A stretch of 64,000 bases of DNA, from the IMG/VR virus record IMGVR_UViG_3300022534_000001, positions 1-64,000 of that record; one strand, given 5' to 3'. Below, piece after piece: positions 40,328 through 48,797 of the stretch. Origin of the DNA: a virus. Every line of letters starts with the position of its first letter. Within the stretch, counting starts at the first letter, position 1. Made by a program: the position numbers and the translations under genes. Below the pieces are notes generated by a model. That model did no database searches and had not been told where the DNA came from. It saw only the letters and a program-made list of their open reading frames with translations.

Positions 40328-42117
40328 GCGCTCAATTAAGAGTGTTGCACGGCAACGCGCTGGAAAAGCTCCGGGAGTTGCCGGATGAGAGCGTTCATTG
40401 CATCGTGAGCAGCCCTCCATACTGGGGTTTACGCGATTACAAATTGCCGCCGGTTATTTGGCCGCGTAAAACTGATGATTCAGCCACGCGGCTTTGTCGG
40501 CATAAATGGGGCGCGAACGGCAGGGCATATCATCCCGGCCAAGTCGAGCAAACGAAGTGGAAATCGGCTGACGCAGCGGGGGCAGGACAAAACGCGCACA
40601 GTGGCGCTTTCTGTGCGAAATGCGGGGCGTGGCGGGGATCGCTTGGGCTGGAGCCGACGCCGGAGCTCTACGTGGAACATTTGGTGGCCGTCTTACGCGA
40701 GGCGAAACGGGTTTTGCGTAAGGATGGGACGCTCTGGCTGAATCTGGGGGATAGTTACGTTTCAAGCGCGCAAGGAACGATGGGTGATCCGTTACATCAA
40801 CGAGGCGTGTTGGCTGGTGTATCAGAGCGACGGGCGTTGGCATCGAAGCATTTTAGGAACAAGGTGCCTAGTCTTAAATCAGGCGATCTTGTCGGGATTC
40901 CGTGGCGGGTTGTATTCGCGCTGCAAGCTGATGGCTGGTGGCATCGCCGGGACAATATCTGGTTCAAGCCGAATCCGATGCCGGAAAGCGTGAATGGCTG
41001 GCGGTGGGAGAAGCACCGCGTAAAAGTCCAGCCATCGACTCGATACGATTGCGGTAAGAATTTCGCTCACGCGCATTCGACGCCTCAGTCGGCTGGACTC
41101 ACGCGGGCTGCCCGTGAAGGTCGCGTCGATCATCTAGCGGAGTATGCAGATTGTCTTGGCTGCGAGAAGTGCGCGCCGAATGGCGGATTGATTTTGCGGA
41201 AGGGGAACTGGCGGTGCACGACGAGCCATGAATACGTGTTTCAGTTTTCCAAGAGCGCGTCTTATTTTTGCGATGCGGAAGCGGCAAGAGAGCGGCAGCA
41301 ATCCGAACCGAAGGCTTGTGGCAGAAACTCGCGAGAGTTTGTCGACCGCGACGTGGCGCATCTGCGTCGGAGCGGAAACAAAGAGCGATTCCGCTCTCGG
41401 CTAAATAATCATCTCGGCAGTGGCGTGCCTTGGACTGGATTCGCGGGCAATCGAAACCGGCGCTCGGTGTGGACTGCGGACGGTGAGAATCCGCTGCTTT
41501 GGTGGTTAGGCGAGAAGTATCCGGACGTTGCGATTGAGTTTTTGGAGCAGGCAATTGCGATGGAGGATGTGTGGCGCATTGCGACTGCGCCGTATCCTGA
41601 AGCGCATTTTGCTACGTTCCCGCCGGCGTTGGTGCGGCCGATTATTCTAGCGGCAACGAGTCCGAAAGTCTGTGCTGAATGCGGGGCGCCGTACGCGCCG
41701 GTAATCGAGCGCGGTGAGCCGCGGCGGGAACAGCAAATCGCGTGCGGTAGCGATAAGGATGGAACATACACCGGCGAAGCGACAAAAGATTTCTTGAGCA
41801 ATAGTGCGGAAGACGCAAGCGCGGTTAAGGCGCGAATCCTAGCCGGGATGGTGGAGAAGCGCGTAATCGGTTATCGCGCGACGTGCGGATGCAACTGCGC
41901 TGAGACAGCGCGCGCTACAGTACTCGATCCGTTTGGCGGCTCTGGAACGGTCGGGCAAGTCGCGCTCGAGGCTGGGCGCGCCGCGATCCTGATTGAATTG
42001 GCTGAGCATTATCTGCCGCTCATCGCGAAACGCTGCGGTGAACTCCTACCACTCGGATTCGCTTCCACGATTCAACCCTTAAACGCTTCAACGAACATTT
42101 TATGCCGAAAAACATAG
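40324..42117 (+). CDS. DNA methyltransferase, SPPYW type (N4-cytosine/N6-adenine)
   Basis: 597 residues. Catalytic SSPPYW at residues 29-34 and cofactor motif LDPFGGSGT near residue 533, i.e. beta-class order. The middle has several CxxC pairs (CAKCGAW, CLGCEKC, CAECGAPY, CGCNC) that form zinc-ribbon inserts common in large phage modification methylases. Long for the family (300-450). No cognate endonuclease is near, so DNA protection or regulation is likely. Four-base overlap with the nuclease gene; overlaps the next gene by 16 bases. Confidence 0.85.
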   Translation: MSAQLRVLHGNALEKLRELPDESVHCIVSSPPYWGLRDYKLPPVIWPRKTDDSATRLCRHKWGANGRAYHPGQVEQTKWKSADAAGAGQNAHSGAFCAKCGAWRGSLGLEPTPELYVEHLVAVLREAKRVLRKDGTLWLNLGDSYVSSAQGTMGDPLHQRGVLAGVSERRALASKHFRNKVPSLKSGDLVGIPWRVVFALQADGWWHRRDNIWFKPNPMPESVNGWRWEKHRVKVQPSTRYDCGKNFAHAHSTPQSAGLTRAAREGRVDHLAEYADCLGCEKCAPNGGLILRKGNWRCTTSHEYVFQFSKSASYFCDAEAARERQQSEPKACGRNSREFVDRDVAHLRRSGNKERFRSRLNNHLGSGVPWTGFAGNRNRRSVWTADGENPLLWWLGEKYPDVAIEFLEQAIAMEDVWRIATAPYPEAHFATFPPALVRPIILAATSPKVCAECGAPYAPVIERGEPRREQQIACGSDKDGTYTGEATKDFLSNSAEDASAVKARILAGMVEKRVIGYRATCGCNCAETARATVLDPFGGSGTVGQVALEAGRAAILIELAEHYLPLIAKRCGELLPLGFASTIQPLNASTNILCRKT

Positions 42118-42719
42118 GCGAACAGGCAGCTTATCCGCTCTCATGGCCGACGGGTTGGCCTCGACACAAAACGCGAACGCACTCGCGATTCGGCAGGTTT
42201 AATAGGCCGCCGACTGTCGCCCAAGCGCGCGATGCCATTCTTACTGAATTGAGCAGGATAAACATCGGTGATTGGAATGTTGTCATTTCGACCAATTTAC
42301 CTCTTCGACGCGACGGATTGCCTTACAGCGATCGCAGCCAACCAGAAGATACCGGCGCATCAGTCTGGTGGAAGCGGAAAGAAAAGCAGTACGTCATGGC
42401 GTGCGACAAGTACAACACCGTCGGCGACAACCTATGGGCGATCGCTAAAACCATCGAAGCAACGCGCGGAATCGAGCGTTGGGGATCTGTTACGGCGGAG
42501 CAGGCTTTCTCCGGTTACACGACGCTAGTGGAAAAGACTGGCCCGAGTTGCTGGGAAACGCTGGATATTTCGATAGACGCAACCGAGCAGCAAATTCTCG
42601 ACGCCTACCGGCGTAAAGCGCGCGAGACGCACCCCGATAACGGTGGCTCAAGTGAAGCGTTCTCCGCTGTGGTAGCAGCTAAAGACATCGCGCTGGCAAC
42701 ACGGAGGCAAGCAGCATGA
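42102..42719 (+). CDS. Phage protein with C-terminal J-domain
   Basis: 205 residues. Residues 1-130 form a phage domain (YPLSWPTGWPRHKTRTHSRF, ELSRINIGDWNVVISTNLPL) known from early regions. Residues about 148-203 are a J-domain: CWETLDISIDATEQQILDAY and ETHPDNGG with the HPD motif that stimulates Hsp70/DnaK. It would recruit host DnaK, perhaps to remodel a phage replication complex, as lambda does with host DnaJ. Confidence 0.75.
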   Translation: MPKNIGEQAAYPLSWPTGWPRHKTRTHSRFGRFNRPPTVAQARDAILTELSRINIGDWNVVISTNLPLRRDGLPYSDRSQPEDTGASVWWKRKEKQYVMACDKYNTVGDNLWAIAKTIEATRGIERWGSVTAEQAFSGYTTLVEKTGPSCWETLDISIDATEQQILDAYRRKARETHPDNGGSSEAFSAVVAAKDIALATRRQAA

Positions 42720-43492
42720 GCGCGAACAGCAAAATTCAGTGGTGCCATCACACGCACAATCCGTGGCTAGGATGCCGTAAGGTGGCGCCGGAGTGCGACA
42801 ACTGTTACATCGTGCATCAGACTCCGTTGCGCGTTCGAAACATCGTGCATGGCTCCGAACGGCATAGATGCGCCGAGAGCACCCTGCGACAGCCGTTCTC
42901 ATGGAATCGAAAGGCCATCAAAGCAGGAGAGCGGCATCGCGTGTTTTGCCTGAGTTTAGGCGATTGGGCGGACGGCGAAGTATCGGATGAATGGCGAGAC
43001 CATCTTTTCAAAGTTATCACACTGACGCCGCAACTGGACTGGTTGCTTTTAACGAAACGACCGAAGCTCGCGTTACGCTATCTCGATAGCAGATTTGTTC
43101 CTTTGAATGTCTGGATGGGCGTTTCGGCCGGCGTAGATCCTGAACCGATTTTCGATATTCCGGCACGGATTCACTTCCTAAGCTGCGAGCCGATGTTGCG
43201 CCCTATGGACGAAAAACACGCCGAACGATTCAGTTGGATCATATTCGGAGGCGAAAGTGATCCCGGGGGCAATGCCCGTTTGTGCTACGTACGATGGATT
43301 CTAGACGGAGTTGGATTTTGCTTAAAGCACGGAATACCAGCGTTTGTGAAACAGCTAGGCGCAAAGCCATATTATCTAGCAGAAATCCTTAAATTGAAGG
43401 ATTCGCATGGCGGCGATCCGGATGAGTGGCCGGAAGAGTTGCGAGGTTTTCTTGTCCGTGAATTTCCAAAGCCTACGGAGGCCGCAATATGA
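42716..43492 (+). CDS. Phage Gp37/Gp68 family protein (DUF5131)
   Basis: 258 residues. IQWCHHTHNPWLGC, then ECDNCY gives a CxxxxxC...CxxC pattern, with LLLTKRPKLALRYL and FGGESDPGG later; these are signatures of the Gp37/Gp68 phage family, distantly like radical-SAM enzymes, whose role is not established. Usual length. ATGA overlap with the J-domain gene. Confidence 0.85.
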   Translation: MSANSKIQWCHHTHNPWLGCRKVAPECDNCYIVHQTPLRVRNIVHGSERHRCAESTLRQPFSWNRKAIKAGERHRVFCLSLGDWADGEVSDEWRDHLFKVITLTPQLDWLLLTKRPKLALRYLDSRFVPLNVWMGVSAGVDPEPIFDIPARIHFLSCEPMLRPMDEKHAERFSWIIFGGESDPGGNARLCYVRWILDGVGFCLKHGIPAFVKQLGAKPYYLAEILKLKDSHGGDPDEWPEELRGFLVREFPKPTEAAI

Positions 43493-43683
43493 CTACCATA
43501 ATCGGTTGGCCGCGCTTCATGCCCACTGATTGGGCGATGGTGTACGTCGGCGGGCAGACCATCTTTGATGATTTGAAGGCTAAAGACCTTCTCAAAGCCC
43601 GCGTGCAAAGGAAAGGATTAACGCGCTACGACCGTGTGGAATTAGATGATGCGCTCGATAAATGGGAGGGATTCTCGGAGTGA
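43489..43683 (+). CDS. Hypothetical small protein
   Basis: 64 residues, MTTIIGWPRFMPTDWAMVYV, then a helical end (YDRVELDDALDKWEGF). ATGA overlap upstream. Not recognised. Confidence 0.55.
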   Translation: MTTIIGWPRFMPTDWAMVYVGGQTIFDDLKAKDLLKARVQRKGLTRYDRVELDDALDKWEGFSE

Positions 43684-43940
43684 ACTCACTAACTCTTAAA
43701 TGGGGTACAGTTAAGGGCTGGAATCTTGACTCACCAGAGGCGCAAGCTGCCCTGCAAAAATGGGCTGACTTCGGTCATTCAGTAAGTGCTGCGTGTCAGC
43801 ACGACACTCCGGAACAGAAACAAGCTCTTTTGGAAGCCATCGACCACATGGATGAAATCTACTTGGATTGGGACGGGAAATATGTGTCCCGGGAAGAAGC
43901 CAAGGAATACGTGCGTAATTACGGCAAGGCTACTGCATGA
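43680..43940 (+). CDS. Hypothetical small helical protein
   Basis: 86 residues, GTG start overlapping the previous stop. Helical and acidic (EQKQALLEAIDHMDEIYLDW). Its 3' end overlaps the 3' end of the integrase gene by 22 bases. Confidence 0.55.
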   Translation: MNSLTLKWGTVKGWNLDSPEAQAALQKWADFGHSVSAACQHDTPEQKQALLEAIDHMDEIYLDWDGKYVSREEAKEYVRNYGKATA

Positions 43941-44992
43941 AAGGCTTTATCCAGAGCGCCGCGGCGCGGTCGCAGTTTGGCGTAGGTGCGCTGGTACGTG
44001 CGAAGGTCTATTCCCATCCACGTGCAAATCTCAAAATCGCTCGGACCGCCCAGCATAGGGTCCATCGATGCCAGCAAACTAGCGAATGTATGTCGCATGA
44101 TGTGCGGTGTTACCCAGGCGCATTTCTGTTCTTTCATGTAGAGCGTGAACGGCCGCTTGAAATCGTAGCGATACCGGTTTTTTCCGTGCTTGTTTTCCGG
44201 ATGCAACATGAACGGCTCCTGCAGGCCGTAATCATCCCGCAGGAACGTTTGGAAATCACTCGTCAACGGAATCGTGCGCTCTTCCAAATCTTTGAAATTG
44301 ATCGTCGGCGTCTTGCGCAAGTGCAGGTGCCCGCGTTTCAGGTCGAACCACCAAGGCACCGATTCAACTATCTCAAGCGCGCGCAGGCCGGTGTGAAACC
44401 CGCAGTAGAGCACGTATTTCAGATCGGCGCGCGGACATTCACTAATGAGTTTCGCCACCAGTTCAAGCGAGCAAAAGTCTTTGCGAGCCGCACGCGGCGG
44501 CGTTTCCACCTTTACCAGGATACAAGGATTCTCGCGCGCCAAGTGTTCGGTCACGCACCAGTTAAAGAAGCTGCGCACCGTCATGTAATTGCCGTAGGCA
44601 GTCTGGGCGTTGAGCGAGCGCAGCCGCATCTGATAAAACTTGCGGATATGCTCGCTGGTTACACGCTCCGGAGTGAGCTTTCCGACGTAATCGGAAAACT
44701 GGCGCAGCGTGTAAATCTTAGAATCAGCCGTGCGCCGGGCCCAGCCTTTGCGGGCACCACGTTCGCGCGCTGCGGCCATGTCGCGCACGAATCGGTCAAC
44801 GCAGTTAATCAACAGCAGGCCAGACGTGATTGTTGGCGAATGGCGGATCTGCGCGGCCTTGCGAATCGCAGTCGCCAGGTCCGCAGTGTTAAGCGAGAAA
44901 AATTTGCGCTTTTTATCCTTCTGATGGCTAAACCAGTACAGATTCCCGCGCTTATAGATGCCGCGGGTAAGCCGTTTGTCGCTGACTGTCAC
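43919..44992 (-). CDS. int: Tyrosine-family integrase
   Basis: 357 residues, GTG start at 44992. Catalytic R204 (HTGLRALEI), H297 and R300 (TPHIMRHTF), W325 in place of the second His (ICTWMG) and Tyr near 337 (QRTYAKL). N-terminal arm-binding region with basic RLTRGIYKRGNLYWFSHQKD. It would integrate the phage at a host tRNA gene; the likely attP is directly upstream of its start, and TGTCACA repeats overlap the start codon. Convergent to the early block. Confidence 0.85.
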   Translation of the reverse strand: MTVSDKRLTRGIYKRGNLYWFSHQKDKKRKFFSLNTADLATAIRKAAQIRHSPTITSGLLLINCVDRFVRDMAAARERGARKGWARRTADSKIYTLRQFSDYVGKLTPERVTSEHIRKFYQMRLRSLNAQTAYGNYMTVRSFFNWCVTEHLARENPCILVKVETPPRAARKDFCSLELVAKLISECPRADLKYVLYCGFHTGLRALEIVESVPWWFDLKRGHLHLRKTPTINFKDLEERTIPLTSDFQTFLRDDYGLQEPFMLHPENKHGKNRYRYDFKRPFTLYMKEQKCAWVTPHIMRHTFASLLASMDPMLGGPSDFEICTWMGIDLRTYQRTYAKLRPRRGALDKAFHAVALP

Positions 44993-45014
44993 ATTTTTAG
45001 TGTCACATTTTTAG
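44987..45014 (+). repeat. Tandem 14-bp direct repeat at the integrase start
   Basis: TGTCACATTTTTAG twice without spacer. With the TGTCACA copies at 45121 and 45135 on the other side of the tRNA-derived core, these are good candidates for integrase arm-binding sites. Confidence 0.75.
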
Positions 45015-45057
45015 GTGTTTCTTTTGGCCTGTGCAAGTCTCTACAGGGTAAACTCAC

Positions 45058-45112
45058 CGGAGCCTACGGGGCTCGAACCCGCAACCTCCGCCGTGACAGG
45101 GCTGTGGTCTGC
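45058..45112 (-). other. Probable attP: 3' half of a tRNA-Asp(GTC)-like sequence
   Basis: On the minus strand it reads an anticodon arm CAGCC-CTGTCAC-GGCGG with GTC in the loop, a T arm GCGGG-TTCGAGC-CCCGT and an acceptor strand AGGCTCC plus discriminator G. The 5' half (acceptor, D arm) is absent. This is the usual identity segment of phages that integrate into a tRNA gene and restore its 3' end. One anticodon-stem mismatch is present. Confidence 0.75.
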
Positions 45113-45120
45113 ATAGGTGT

Positions 45121-45142
45121 TGTCACACCGTTTTTGTCACAC
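45121..45142 (+). repeat. TGTCACA direct repeats on the right side of attP
   Basis: TGTCACACCG and TGTCACACTT, 14 bp apart, the same orientation as the left-side pair. Confidence 0.65.
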
Positions 45143-45165
45143 TTTGATGACGAAAGGGGCGAACC

Positions 45166-45477
45166 GTGAAGCATTGGGTTTCACTTTGGCGGGTGCCGCC
45201 GCCGGCAAACCAGGTCATCAGCGTCCGGCATGGATCTTCTGTCTGTTTTGCGGCTTATTCCAGGGTACTGGACCAGTGGTTCTTGATCGCTAATGGTAGC
45301 GAGGAGGAGATAGCCGCCCCGGAGATGTGGTTTTGTGATGATGAATACGCGGCGCAACATCAGATCAACGGCGCCGTGGAACCGCAGCGCGAGCGCGTGT
45401 CGCTGCGGGTAGATCGTCGGCCACGGCAACTACAGTTATTTGGTGACAGCGTTTCGCTGTCTGGGAGAGCGGCGTGA
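45166..45477 (+). CDS. Hypothetical protein after attP
   Basis: 103 residues, GTG start. VSLWRVPPPANQVISVRHGS and VCFAAYSRVLDQWFLIANGS suggest a small beta-rich fold. The last residues (GDSVSLSGRA) come from the palindrome at 45445. Unknown function. Confidence 0.5.
   Translation: MKHWVSLWRVPPPANQVISVRHGSSVCFAAYSRVLDQWFLIANGSEEEIAAPEMWFCDDEYAAQHQINGAVEPQRERVSLRVDRRPRQLQLFGDSVSLSGRAA
45445..45461 (+). repeat. GACAGCG-type palindrome 12 bp before a start codon
   Basis: GACAGCGTTTCGCTGTC, both arms perfect with a TTT loop. It precedes the GTG of the Dam-like gene (45474). Confidence 0.8.
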
Positions 45478-45908
45478 ATAAATTTCATCGTGGCAATAGC
45501 TCGGATGGCAAACACTACTGGCTCACGCCACCGGAGCTGTATGCGGATCTGGACGCTGAATTTGATTTCGATTTCGACCCGTGCCCTTATCCCGTGCCTG
45601 ATGGCTTCGATGGGCTGACGTGTGAATGGGGGCAACGAAATTATGTCAATCCTCCGTTTGGATCGATCACGCATGAAGGCCGTAAAAAGGGGCCGACAGC
45701 GTGGATGAAGAAGGCCATCGCTGAGCAGTCTAAGGGGAAGCTGTCGGTCGTAGTGTATCCAATAGACAAATGGGTTTTGATGATGCTGAAAGCCATCGGT
45801 GTGACAGAGGTTCGCAATCTCGGCGATGTGCGGTGGCTTTCGTGCGAGGATGGCTTGCCCGGGCTTGGAACGGGGCGCCATATCGCGGCTTTCGTTCTGA
45901 GACCTTAA
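45474..45908 (+). CDS. Phage Dam-type N6-adenine methyltransferase
   Basis: 144 residues, GTG start. YWLTPPELYADLDAEFDFDF, then DPCP and YVNPPFG (NPPF about residues 59-62) match the phage DNA N-6-adenine-methyltransferase family; length is normal to short. It probably protects phage DNA. GTGA overlap with the gene before it. Confidence 0.85.
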   Translation: MNKFHRGNSSDGKHYWLTPPELYADLDAEFDFDFDPCPYPVPDGFDGLTCEWGQRNYVNPPFGSITHEGRKKGPTAWMKKAIAEQSKGKLSVVVYPIDKWVLMMLKAIGVTEVRNLGDVRWLSCEDGLPGLGTGRHIAAFVLRP

Positions 45909-45916
45909 AAATCGTC

Positions 45917-47461
45917 ATGCCAAAATCCCCGGACGAAATCAGGCAGGATCTTGAGCGCCGAGAACGACAGCGTTCGGCTGTCGCCAAGCCCGCCGATAAC
46001 GGGGCACAGGCTGCTCACACGCCACGCCAGAAGGCGCAACGCGCTTCCGCCTGGTCAGGAGAGCGGCCAACTCGTTCACGGGCATCTACGGGCGTTTCGC
46101 AAGACATTCACCGGACCCCGCCGCACTCGGTCGAAGCTGAGCAAGGCGTGATTGGATCGATGTTACTTTCGCCGCGGGACACCATTGCTGAAGTGGTGGC
46201 CCAGGTGAATGAGAATTACTTCTACGTGCCTGCGCACGTCACGATCTACAACGCGTTGGTCAAAATGTGGGATTCGTCTCAAGCCATTGATATGATCACG
46301 CTTACAGAGTATCTCCGTAACGTGGGTCAGCTTGAGGCTGTAGGTGGGCCAGCTTTCTTGGCGCATGTCCAAACGTTCGTTCCGACAGCCGCAAACGTCC
46401 TCTATTACGTCGGGATTGTCATCGATAAGTTCCTTTTGCGGCAGATGATCGCCGGCGCCACAGAGACCGTGCGACGCGCTTACGAAGAGCAGGATGAAGT
46501 CAGGCTGTTACTGGACGACGTAGAGCAGCGGTTTATCTCGATCGGCGACACAGTGACTTCGGTCAGCGTCACGTCCATGAAGGATAATGTCATGCACGCG
46601 ATCGAGGTCATCGAAAGCGCGCACGAACGTAAGGGCATCACAGGACTTTCAACCGGCTTCGTCGAGTTTGACCGGATGACCAACGGTTTGCAGCCGTCTG
46701 AAATGATCGTGATCGCGGGGCGGCCGAGCATGGGGAAAACCGGACTCTGCATGAACATCGTGGAACACGTAGCACTGGTGAACAAAACGGCAGTGGGCGT
46801 GTTCAGTCTTGAAATGAGCACCAATCAGTTGACCCAGCGCCTATTGTGTTCCCGGGCTCGCGTCAATTCGCAGAAGGTCCGCGATGGTTTTCTATCAGAG
46901 CGCGATTTTCCGGCTCTAACTGCGGCAGCATCTAAATTTGGGGAAGCTCCAATCTACATCGACGACAGCTCGAGCATGAGCATCCTTGAACTGCGTGCCA
47001 AGGCTCGCCGGCTAAAGTCGCGTTACGATATTGGATTGGTCGTTGTCGATTATCTACAGCTGTTGTCCTCAATGTCGAAGCGCGGCCAGGAGAATCGACA
47101 GGTGGAAGTCTCTGAGATTTCTAAGGGGCTAAAAAGTCTGGCCAAGGAGTTAAAGCTACCTGTATTGGTCGCCGCGCAGCTTAACCGGCAACCAGAGGGC
47201 CGCTACCACGGCAAGCCGCGTCTGAGCGATCTTCGCGAGTCAGGATCCATCGAGCAGGATAGCGATACCGTTTGTTTGCTCACACGCCCTGAAGTTTACG
47301 AGGATGACCAGGAGCTTAGGCATGAAATGGCCGGCGAAGCCGAGCTTATCATTGCCAAACAACGCAATGGGCCAACTGGCGAAGTGTACCTTACTTTTAT
47401 CAAGGAATTCACGCGCTTCGAGACGCGAGCGCGCAACATTGGAATAGAGGAGGAGTTTTGA
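45917..47461 (+). CDS. dnaB: Replicative DNA helicase DnaB
   Basis: 514 residues from ATG 45917. DnaB N-domain (PHSVEAEQGVIGSMLLSPRD, about residues 69-88), Walker A GRPSMGKT (268-275), Walker B-type VVVDYLQL and late RLSDLRESGSIEQDSD. Ring helicase at the phage fork; a helicase loader may be the gene at 48798. The N-terminal tail to residue 65 is disordered and includes the palindrome at 45966 read in frame (RQRSAVAK). An ATG extension further upstream would overlap the Dam gene and is rejected. Confidence 0.9.
   Translation: MPKSPDEIRQDLERRERQRSAVAKPADNGAQAAHTPRQKAQRASAWSGERPTRSRASTGVSQDIHRTPPHSVEAEQGVIGSMLLSPRDTIAEVVAQVNENYFYVPAHVTIYNALVKMWDSSQAIDMITLTEYLRNVGQLEAVGGPAFLAHVQTFVPTAANVLYYVGIVIDKFLLRQMIAGATETVRRAYEEQDEVRLLLDDVEQRFISIGDTVTSVSVTSMKDNVMHAIEVIESAHERKGITGLSTGFVEFDRMTNGLQPSEMIVIAGRPSMGKTGLCMNIVEHVALVNKTAVGVFSLEMSTNQLTQRLLCSRARVNSQKVRDGFLSERDFPALTAAASKFGEAPIYIDDSSSMSILELRAKARRLKSRYDIGLVVVDYLQLLSSMSKRGQENRQVEVSEISKGLKSLAKELKLPVLVAAQLNRQPEGRYHGKPRLSDLRESGSIEQDSDTVCLLTRPEVYEDDQELRHEMAGEAELIIAKQRNGPTGEVYLTFIKEFTRFETRARNIGIEEEF
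45966..45983 (+). repeat. GACAGCG-type palindrome inside dnaB
   Basis: GACAGCGTTCGGCTGTCG, in the disordered N-terminal tail; one of few copies not upstream of a start. Confidence 0.55.
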
Positions 47462-48159
47462 ACACCGAAGTATATCAGGAAATAGCGCAAGTAGCGCGCG
47501 AACAGGAGCTAGCCGCAAATGAAAAGAAGGCTGTCGCAATGACGCGCGTTTGCCTTTGGTATTTGAAAGAACAACGTCGTGCTATTCAAGATAGTAAAGG
47601 TGATAACGCTATTCCTGCTTATCTGAACCGCTGCATTGACAAACTCTCATGCTTTGAGCCAGCCGCACAACCGCAGCGTAGTGAGCAATGCACCTGCGAT
47701 AACGCATCTGGACTACATTGGGGTAGATGTCCGTTGAACGTTAAGCTGCTACCAGCTACGGACGACAAGTGTTGGATATGGAAAGGTTCATTAAATAGCA
47801 ATGGGTATGGGCAGCTAAAAGTATCAGGCAAGTGGAAAGCCGCCCATCGTGTCTCATGGGAAGCGTTTAAGGGAGCAATTCCAGATGGGAAATTCGTGTG
47901 TCACAAATGTGATACTCCGGCTTGCGTGAATCCACGCCACCTGTTTCTTGGAACACACTCCGAAAACATTAAGGACTCTTACAACAAGGGCAGAAGTAAT
48001 CAACGCGGAGAGCGCAACGGGAATTGCAAGCTAAACCAAACCCAAGTCCAAGAAATACGATCATCTACGGAATCTTGCCGTGTTCTGTCCGAACGCTTCG
48101 GGGTTGGGAAATCCCAAATCGCAAATATAAAGAAAGGACTCAAATGGACGAATCTTTGA
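47458..48159 (+). CDS. Phage protein with fused HNH homing endonuclease
   Basis: 233 residues, TTG start overlapping the dnaB stop. Residues 1-95 are a separate phage domain ending CTCDNASGLHWGRCPL; from about residue 102, CWIWKGSLNSNGYGQLKVSG and CHKCDTPACVNPRHLFLGTH are an HNH_3 core, and a C-terminal HTH (ESCRVLSERFGVGKSQIANI) follows. The junction suggests an HNH gene landed in, and replaced the end of, a helical replication-region gene. Confidence 0.75.
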   Translation: MNTEVYQEIAQVAREQELAANEKKAVAMTRVCLWYLKEQRRAIQDSKGDNAIPAYLNRCIDKLSCFEPAAQPQRSEQCTCDNASGLHWGRCPLNVKLLPATDDKCWIWKGSLNSNGYGQLKVSGKWKAAHRVSWEAFKGAIPDGKFVCHKCDTPACVNPRHLFLGTHSENIKDSYNKGRSNQRGERNGNCKLNQTQVQEIRSSTESCRVLSERFGVGKSQIANIKKGLKWTNL

Positions 48160-48554
48160 AGCAGGCGTGGACACCGGAATATGTCGCTGGTCTAATGGCG
48201 CGTTCGCCGCTGGAAAGTAGAGAAGCATCGATTCTTAGAGGCTACGGGGTGGTATCATACGCCCACAACGCCGCACTCGCCGCCGAGCGTGAGAAACGCC
48301 CCACCCTAAGATGGGAACACGGCAATGCGGAGGATCAACTTCTCGCAGCACAGGCGGCGATAGAGAGGCACAATGAACTGAATTGGAATACCTGTGACGT
48401 AATAGAATTTGACCTCTCACTACTCCACGCCCACGACGAACAGGTGCGAAAGCCGCTGGTGGAGGCGCTGGAGCAGATTGCCGAAAATGACACGATTGGC
48501 AGCTTTGAAGCGTGTAATCTCGCTGCCGACGCGCTGGCAAAGGTGAAGCCATGA
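48144..48554 (+). CDS. Hypothetical helical protein
   Basis: 136 residues from ATG 48144; AAAGGA six bases upstream lies inside the end of the HNH gene. Helical throughout (AYAHNAALAAEREKRP-like, EDQLLAAQAAIERHNELNWN). Contains a TPEYVAGLMARSPLESREAS N-part. Not recognised. Confidence 0.6.
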   Translation: MDESLKQAWTPEYVAGLMARSPLESREASILRGYGVVSYAHNAALAAEREKRPTLRWEHGNAEDQLLAAQAAIERHNELNWNTCDVIEFDLSLLHAHDEQVRKPLVEALEQIAENDTIGSFEACNLAADALAKVKP

Positions 48555-48733
48555 AACGTCGCTGGCGACCTATCCCGTTACAGGGTTTCATCCACACTTG
48601 CTGCACCTGCGGAGCAAAGCATGATGTCGATGTGCGCCTGCACCGCGGCGTATTGGACTTCCGTTGGACACCAATAATTACCCCCAAGAGGAGGAAGACT
48701 AAGCTCAAAAACGCACGCAATGATGCCAAGTGA
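48551..48733 (+). CDS. Small zinc-finger-like basic protein
   Basis: 60 residues. HTCCTCGAKHDVDVRLH could bind zinc; C-terminus is Lys/Arg-rich (PKRRKTKLKNARND). ATGA overlap. A recurrent phage micro-protein type by appearance. Confidence 0.6.
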   Translation: MKRRWRPIPLQGFIHTCCTCGAKHDVDVRLHRGVLDFRWTPIITPKRRKTKLKNARNDAK

Positions 48734-48797
48734 CAGAGAAACGCAGTCAAAGCAACTTGACACGGTTGACACGCCGTGATTACCGTAGCGAAACTAT

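Noticed and set aside
43937-45169. 410-codon plus-strand ORF opposite the integrase
   Set aside because: It is antisense to a protein with clear tyrosine-recombinase residues and runs through the attP core; its product has no family-like features.
45770-45916. Upstream in-frame extension of dnaB
   Set aside because: It would lie wholly over the Dam gene in another frame; the ATG at 45917 just after the Dam stop is the natural start.
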